A DNA stretch of 64,000 nucleotides. Origin: CAWJTN01 sp963845895. Lineage in GTDB: Bacteria > Patescibacteriota > Microgenomatia > UBA1406 > GWC2-37-13. Location of the stretch: assembly GCA_963845895.1 (NCBI GenBank), contig CAWJTN010000001.1:248001-312000 (forward strand), given 5' to 3'. The notes beneath the pieces were generated by a model. It was given only the letters and a program-made list of their open reading frames with translations. It was not told where the DNA came from and did not search any database. Shown here one piece after another: positions 59,437 through 64,000 of this stretch (positions within the stretch are counted from its first letter, which is position 1; every line of letters starts with the position of its first letter). The translations under genes were made by a program, and so were the position numbers.

Positions 59437-61147
59437 CAATAAGAATAATTGAAACTAAAGATATTATATTGGAAAATGTTCTGATAGGGGTATTTTCGAA
59501 AACAAATTTAAGTTGATGCCAACCTTGTGAAACAGGCACCGTAATTAACTTAAAATCGTTGTTATCATTAATTGGAAGATTTTTTCCATCGATACTTGCT
59601 TTCCAACCTGGAAAATTAAATGTATTTAACCTAAAATCTAATGGAGTTTCTGCTTTTACATAAAATTGTTTTTCCTCAAATTTGTCATTAATTACCTGAA
59701 CTTCTGCTCTTCCCGACAGAATCGAATAAGGTTTTATTGCTAAATCTTTTTCCTTAATGGCCAAAACTGTTGTCTCTAAACTAGATTTTTTTGTTTTTAC
59801 CCCTTTAGGAACAAACTCAAAGGAAGTGCTACTTATTCTCCAAGCTATCTCTTTAAAAGATGTCCGCTCTTTGTCATTTGTGGTAATTAATCTTTGCGGC
59901 CTGAAATATTTTGTATAGACAATAACTGTTGATAAAATTAAAACCAAACTAGAACCTATTAATAATATTTTGCACCTAGAAGATGAAAGATGCTGTTGTA
60001 ATAATTTGAATAAAAAATAAATAAAATAACTCCCCGTAATTGCAATAAATAACGCTGCGAAAGTAAGAAATCTCCACGGAAATTGAAGATACCAAAGATA
60101 AGAAATCTTATCCCAAATAAATGAAGAGTATGATGTAGTCATAAATAAACTGAACAAAAGTAAAAAAATAAAGGAATAAAAAATTTTTAAAGTCGTATCT
60201 AATTTTCTTTTTGTAAATAAATAAACAAACGAAAGTAAAAAGGCAGCAATAACTAAAGCGATGTGAATTTTTCCTAACTGAAAAGTCAATCCGTCGATAC
60301 ATCCAGGTGCTGAACCTCCATAACCCCAAGGTGAGTAAAAAAATTGTTGAGGACAGATAAAATGCAGCTTATAACTGGCTAGTTCTTTAGTCAGTATCGC
60401 GTCAACTAGAGTATATTTCTTCTCAATTAAAGACGGTAACCAAAAAAAAGCAGAGAGGGACAATCCGATTATTCCACCAAATACAATATGTTTAACCAGT
60501 TTCCATTTTTTCTTTGCACGAATAAAATAAAATAAAAAAAAGAATCCAATAAAAAATACTGCAGGAAAAGCAATTAGAGGATGATTGAGTATCAATAAAC
60601 TTATTAATATTCCAAAAATTGCGCTACTCTTCCAATTAATTTTATCTGTTAAATTGTCAAGGGCTAAAAACAAAAATGGCAAGATAGCCAAGCTAAAGAA
60701 CTCAGCCAAAGCTCCTCTCACATAGATTAAAATAGCATGATAAAAAAAATAGGTGGTTAAAACTGCTGCAACAAATCCAGCAGCTCTTCCAATAAATTTT
60801 TTTGTTAAAAAAAAAGTTCCTAGAGCCGAAAGATAAAAACCTAAGATAAAAGTCAATTTAATTGACCAGATAAAAGAAAATCCCAAAAGATGGAAAATCT
60901 CCCCAATATAGTAAACAAGGGGCGGATAGAAGTTATAAAGTGGATAGCCAAAGCCAAATCCTAAATAATCAACCCAACGAGGATATAAATATCCTTGCTT
61001 AAGCCCCGAGTCAAGAAGAAATAACCTAGCAATTTGTTGATCGTCGTGCATTGAAAAGTATTGATTGTTTAAAAGTATTAAGAACGCTGGAGCTGCTATA
61101 ATAAGAAGAAGTATTAAATCTAAAACAAGATTTTTCCTTGATTTCAT
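59381..61147 (-). CDS. Large polytopic membrane protein (PTPS-related/YfhO-like)
   Basis: 588 residues, about twelve membrane segments plus a C-terminal outer domain of ~170 residues (R-L-N-T-F-N-F-P-G-W-K; G-W-H-Q-L-K-F-V-F). S-M-H-D-D-Q-Q-I-A-R in the first loop and W-V-D-Y-L-G-F-G-F-G-Y-P resemble the '6-pyruvoyl-tetrahydropterin-synthase-related' membrane family and YfhO, both GT-C-like. Probably another sugar transferase. Confidence 0.65.
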   Translation of the reverse strand: MKSRKNLVLDLILLLIIAAPAFLILLNNQYFSMHDDQQIARLFLLDSGLKQGYLYPRWVDYLGFGFGYPLYNFYPPLVYYIGEIFHLLGFSFIWSIKLTFILGFYLSALGTFFLTKKFIGRAAGFVAAVLTTYFFYHAILIYVRGALAEFFSLAILPFLFLALDNLTDKINWKSSAIFGILISLLILNHPLIAFPAVFFIGFFFLFYFIRAKKKWKLVKHIVFGGIIGLSLSAFFWLPSLIEKKYTLVDAILTKELASYKLHFICPQQFFYSPWGYGGSAPGCIDGLTFQLGKIHIALVIAAFLLSFVYLFTKRKLDTTLKIFYSFIFLLLFSLFMTTSYSSFIWDKISYLWYLQFPWRFLTFAALFIAITGSYFIYFLFKLLQQHLSSSRCKILLIGSSLVLILSTVIVYTKYFRPQRLITTNDKERTSFKEIAWRISSTSFEFVPKGVKTKKSSLETTVLAIKEKDLAIKPYSILSGRAEVQVINDKFEEKQFYVKAETPLDFRLNTFNFPGWKASIDGKNLPINDNNDFKLITVPVSQGWHQLKFVFENTPIRTFSNIISLVSIILIVILLTRKDEGRARSGQKV

Positions 61148-61170
61148 AGGCTAATTATATATTTTTAAAT

Positions 61171-62627
61171 ATGAGTGAGGAAGTAAAAAATATTAAGTCA
61201 CGAACAGTTTGGAGTTTGATGAGTTTATTCTTTAATAGTGGCTACTCAGCTTTTTTGGGTTTGATTGCAAATTTAATAGTAACTATTCTTTTTGTTGCTC
61301 AAAAACGCTATATTTCGGAATTTATATAGCTGTTTTATCAATTATTTCTATACTCAATTATTTTTCTGATATTGGATTAGCTGCTTCTTTGATTCAAAGA
61401 AAAGAAATAACAAATGACGACGTTAAAACCGCATTTACTGTTCAACAAATTTTAGTTATCACTACTGTTTGTATAGCGTTTTATCTAACAAGTTTCATAA
61501 AAAAATTTTATAACTTACCACAAGATGGTATTTTTCTATACTGGGCCATTCTTCTTTCTTTTTTTATTTCTTCATTAAAAACAATTCCATCGGTTTTTTT
61601 AGAAAGAAAAATTCAGTTTCAAAAAATAGTTTTTGTACAAGTAGTCGAAAATACTCTTTTCTATATAGCAATTAGCATTTTCGCCTTACTGAATTTCGAT
61701 TTAAAAAGTTTTACATTTGCTACTTTAATTAGATCATTTGTAGGACTTTTTCTTATCTATTCAATTTCTTTTTGGCTACCACAAATTGGTATATCTTTTA
61801 AAAGTCTTAAAAAGTTGTTGTCTTTTGGAGTGCCCTTTCAAATGAGCTCATTCCTTGCTTTATTTAAAGATGATTTAATCACTCTGTTTCTCGCAAAAGT
61901 AGTTGGATTTGGCAATCTAGCTTATATTGGTTGGGCTAAGAAATGGGCAGAAGCACCTATTCGTATAATTATGGATAATATAAGCCGAGTCCTCTTCCCT
62001 GTTATTTCGCGGCTGCAACATGATAAAAAGAGAGTTGCAATTCTAGTTGAAAAAATACTCTATTATCAAACTCTACTCCTAGCACCTACAATCATTGGCA
62101 TTGCTCTAATAATGCCAATATTAATATTGATAATTCCTAAATATAATTATTGGGTGCCGGCATTACCTTTATTTTATTTATTTTGTTTTTCTTCCTTTTT
62201 TTCTTCTTACTCCACTCCTTTTATGAATTTATTTAATGCTTTAGGTAAAGTAAGAATCTCTCTATCTTTTATGTTTTTTTGGACTGTAATTACGTGGATA
62301 TTTACACCTACTTTTACTAAATTATTTGGTTTATATGGTTTTCCTATTACACAAGTTCTGCTTTCTCTAACTTTTATAGCTGTGGTTTATGTAGCTAAGA
62401 AAGAAATATCATTTAATTTCTTCAAACCAATCTATAGAGCAATAATTTCTTCAATTCTTATGGGAATAATGGTATTCTTCACTTTAACCTTCGGATATAG
62501 CCTAAATCTCATCTTTAAAGCTATTTTAGGTATAATCATAGGAGGATTAAGTTATTTAATTATTTTAAGACTAGTATTTAATATTAATCTAATATTTGAA
62601 ATTAAATCTATTTTTTTTAATGAATAA
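61171..62627 (+). CDS. Polysaccharide/lipid flippase (MOP, Wzx-like) with one frameshift
   Basis: Exports lipid-linked glycans. ATG 61171 gives S-R-T-V-W-S-L-M-S-L and a first membrane segment, then stops at 61327. The next frame carries on G-I-Y-I-A-V-L-S-I-I-S-I-L-N-Y-F from about 61320 to the stop at 62627, with about ten more membrane segments. One T missing near 61316-61318 explains it. Reassembled length ~485 is normal for the family. Overlaps the next gene start. Confidence 0.8.
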
Positions 62628-63534
62628 GATATCAGCGATTATTGTTGTAAAAAACAATCCTCCCCATCTTATTGAAACTATAAATTCAATTAACGGTCTT
62701 GTGGAAGAAATAATAATAGGAAATATTGATATTAGAGAAGATTTGAAAAAAAACTTGACCTTAAATAAAAAAGTAAGGTTGGTAAATATAGCAAAACAAA
62801 CACCTTTTGCCGATTTTGTTAAGGAGGATCTAAAAAAAGAAACTAAAGGAAACTACATCTTATATTTGGACCCAGATGAAATATTTCCTGAAGCAATAAA
62901 AACGTTTCTAACTGAAAATCTAGAAAAATATGATTTTTATAATTTCCCTAGAAAAAATATTATTTTTGGAAAGTGGATTATGCATTCACGCTGGTGGCCA
63001 GATCACCAACTAAGATTATTCAGAAAAAATTCTGTAGTTTGGCCCAAGTCAATACACCCGATAGTAAAACCAAAAGGTAAGGGCTTTACCTTTAACGATG
63101 AAGAAAAAAACTCTATCATTCACTACAACTACGATAACTTGGATCAATATCTGGAAAAAGCCATTAGATATGCTAAATCAGAAGCTGCGACAAAAATACA
63201 AAACAAAGAAGAATATACGTTAGCTTCTGCAATTAAACAAGCAACTTCCGAATTTATTAGTCGTTTTTTTGCTCACGAAGGATATAAAGACCGCATGCAT
63301 GGTTTCTCTCTTGCAGTACTGCAGATGTTTTACTATTTCTTAGTTTATTTTTACTACTGGGAAGGAAAAAAATATTTTTCGGTTGACCAAAAACAATTGC
63401 TGAACTATTCCAGAAATTATTTTAAAGAGAGTTTAAAAGAAATAAATTATTGGCTTGTCAAAAAAAAGCTAGCTAAATCATTAAGAAGAATAAAGCTAAA
63501 ATTAGAAAATATTGCCTTAAAAGTTTTAAAATAG
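62620..63534 (+). CDS. GT2-family glycosyltransferase (SunS/WaaE-like)
   Basis: 304 residues from ATG 62620. S-A-I-I-V-V-K-N-N at the N-terminus and L-Y-L-D-P-D-E-I-F (D-x-D region) identify a GT2 enzyme; W-W-P-D-H-Q-L-R-L-F is typical of the WaaE/SunS group. Soluble or membrane-associated by its basic C-terminal helix. ATG overlaps the flippase stop. Confidence 0.85.
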   Translation: MNKISAIIVVKNNPPHLIETINSINGLVEEIIIGNIDIREDLKKNLTLNKKVRLVNIAKQTPFADFVKEDLKKETKGNYILYLDPDEIFPEAIKTFLTENLEKYDFYNFPRKNIIFGKWIMHSRWWPDHQLRLFRKNSVVWPKSIHPIVKPKGKGFTFNDEEKNSIIHYNYDNLDQYLEKAIRYAKSEAATKIQNKEEYTLASAIKQATSEFISRFFAHEGYKDRMHGFSLAVLQMFYYFLVYFYYWEGKKYFSVDQKQLLNYSRNYFKESLKEINYWLVKKKLAKSLRRIKLKLENIALKVLK

Positions 63535-63543
63535 ATAATAATT

Positions 63544-64000
63544 ATGAAACAATTTCTTCAAAGAAATCGAATTGGCATATTGTTTTTATTATTAGGCATT
63601 CTCCACAGATTAGTTTTTTTACTGTTTATTAATCATATGTTTGATTTCCGAAATATTTTAGCTCTTGTCAAATCTGTTGTTGATACTGGAGATCTTTCTG
63701 CCGGATTTTATACGGTAAAAAAGGCAGGCTTAGAAATTCAGCTCTATGGTAAAATTTATTATCAGTTGGCTGCAATTTGGTTAATCCTGCTTGAAAAATT
63801 AAAAATTTTAAATATATCTTCCTTAAGTAATCCTTTTCAATGGAATCCACTTTTCTATCAGATTATTTTAATTAAACTTTTTCAATTTTTTTATGATTTT
63901 ATTCTTTTATTTTTTATGTATAAATTAGGAGAAATATTAGAAATAAAAAATAAGAGTTTAGTCATCTTTTTCTGGGCTATTAATTCATTTATGGTATTTC
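63544..64000 (+). CDS. GT-C-like membrane protein, 3'-truncated by window edge
   Basis: ATG 63544 opens a frame to the window end (152 codons). Hydrophobic segments at ~10-28 and ~75-90 and ~105-130; N-terminus R-N-R-I-G-I-L-F-L-L-L-G-I-L-H-R. The arrangement fits another GT-C-type transferase in the glycan locus, but the first-loop catalytic acid is not obvious. Confidence 0.5.
   Translation, partial: MKQFLQRNRIGILFLLLGILHRLVFLLFINHMFDFRNILALVKSVVDTGDLSAGFYTVKKAGLEIQLYGKIYYQLAAIWLILLEKLKILNISSLSNPFQWNPLFYQIILIKLFQFFYDFILLFFMYKLGEILEIKNKSLVIFFWAINSFMVF

Noticed and set aside
1..64000. CRISPR array
   Set aside because: No regularly spaced repeat-spacer series and no cas gene; the dispersed repeats are kilobases apart.

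Overview
The window looks like a contiguous piece of a Candidate Phyla Radiation (Patescibacteria) genome, most probably Microgenomates. The reasons are the low G+C, the dense gene packing with 4-50 nt overlaps, shortened versions of universal proteins (IF-2 without its N-terminal region, AspRS without the GAD insertion, a Lon-like ATPase without protease), CPR-typical families (DUF4012, DUF5674, a DUF6390-like protein beside a minimal NiFe hydrogenase), and many -10 boxes placed 5-10 nt before start codons, which implies leaderless mRNAs. Lineage and function calls come from reading the sequence and from family knowledge; no database search was run.

Layout. 1-8.3 kb: DUF4012 protein, bL25, nusA-infB, a degenerate DHH protein, rmuC, and a recJ split by a ~92-bp hairpin insertion. 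8.3-9.6 kb: two small minus-strand genes, each behind a copy of the same structured leader ending in a terminator against the start codon. 9.6-13 kb: aspS, a D,D-carboxypeptidase, a membrane-anchored unknown. 13-17.7 kb: a compact hydrogenase locus (small and large subunit on plus; maturation protease, DUF6390-like, EamA permease and hypC on minus). 17.7-31.9 kb: an accessory stretch with tRNA-Tyr and a broken tRNA-Tyr copy, small unknown genes, two paralogous 35-residue basic proteins, a SET-domain protein, glycosyltransferases, hflX-obg, an HPF-like gene, an arsR/redoxin/permease operon, and several families of same-orientation intergenic repeats, some resembling tRNA 3' ends. 31.9-39.4 kb: membrane glycosyltransferase, SurA-like protein, groES-groEL, Lon-like AAA+, RNase H-like nuclease, response regulator. 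39.4-44.1 kb: seven tRNA genes (Cys, Ser, Gly, Phe, Ile, Ala, Arg), an insertion sequence beside tRNA-Ser, Nudix, a membrane glycosyltransferase, peptide deformylase, and three copies of a structured tRNA-flanking element. 44.1-50.7 kb: uppP, GT4, mutM, PspC-like membrane proteins and a MacAB-type exporter. 50.7-64 kb: a surface-glycan locus with seven further GT-C-type membrane proteins, a dolichyl-phosphate-glucose-synthase-like GT2, a glycan flippase and another GT2.

How it fits together. The 3' end reads as a cell-surface glycan or glycoprotein locus: lipid-linked sugar donor synthesis (ALG5-like GT2), GT-C transferases acting outside the membrane, a flippase, and UppP recycling the carrier. 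The hydrogenase locus has catalytic subunits and some maturation factors but no electron-transfer subunit here.

Most unusual items: the twin attenuator-like leaders (8.86-9.57 kb); the covarying double-hairpin elements that abut tRNA genes (39.5-44.1 kb); hairpin insertions inside recJ and inside a tRNA-Tyr anticodon loop; the two 35-residue KR-rich proteins; the repeat array at 18.7-31.3 kb; and a set of single-base A/T indels breaking nusA, rmuC, recJ, a flippase gene and the start of the transposase, which are either sequencing artefacts or sites of slippage.
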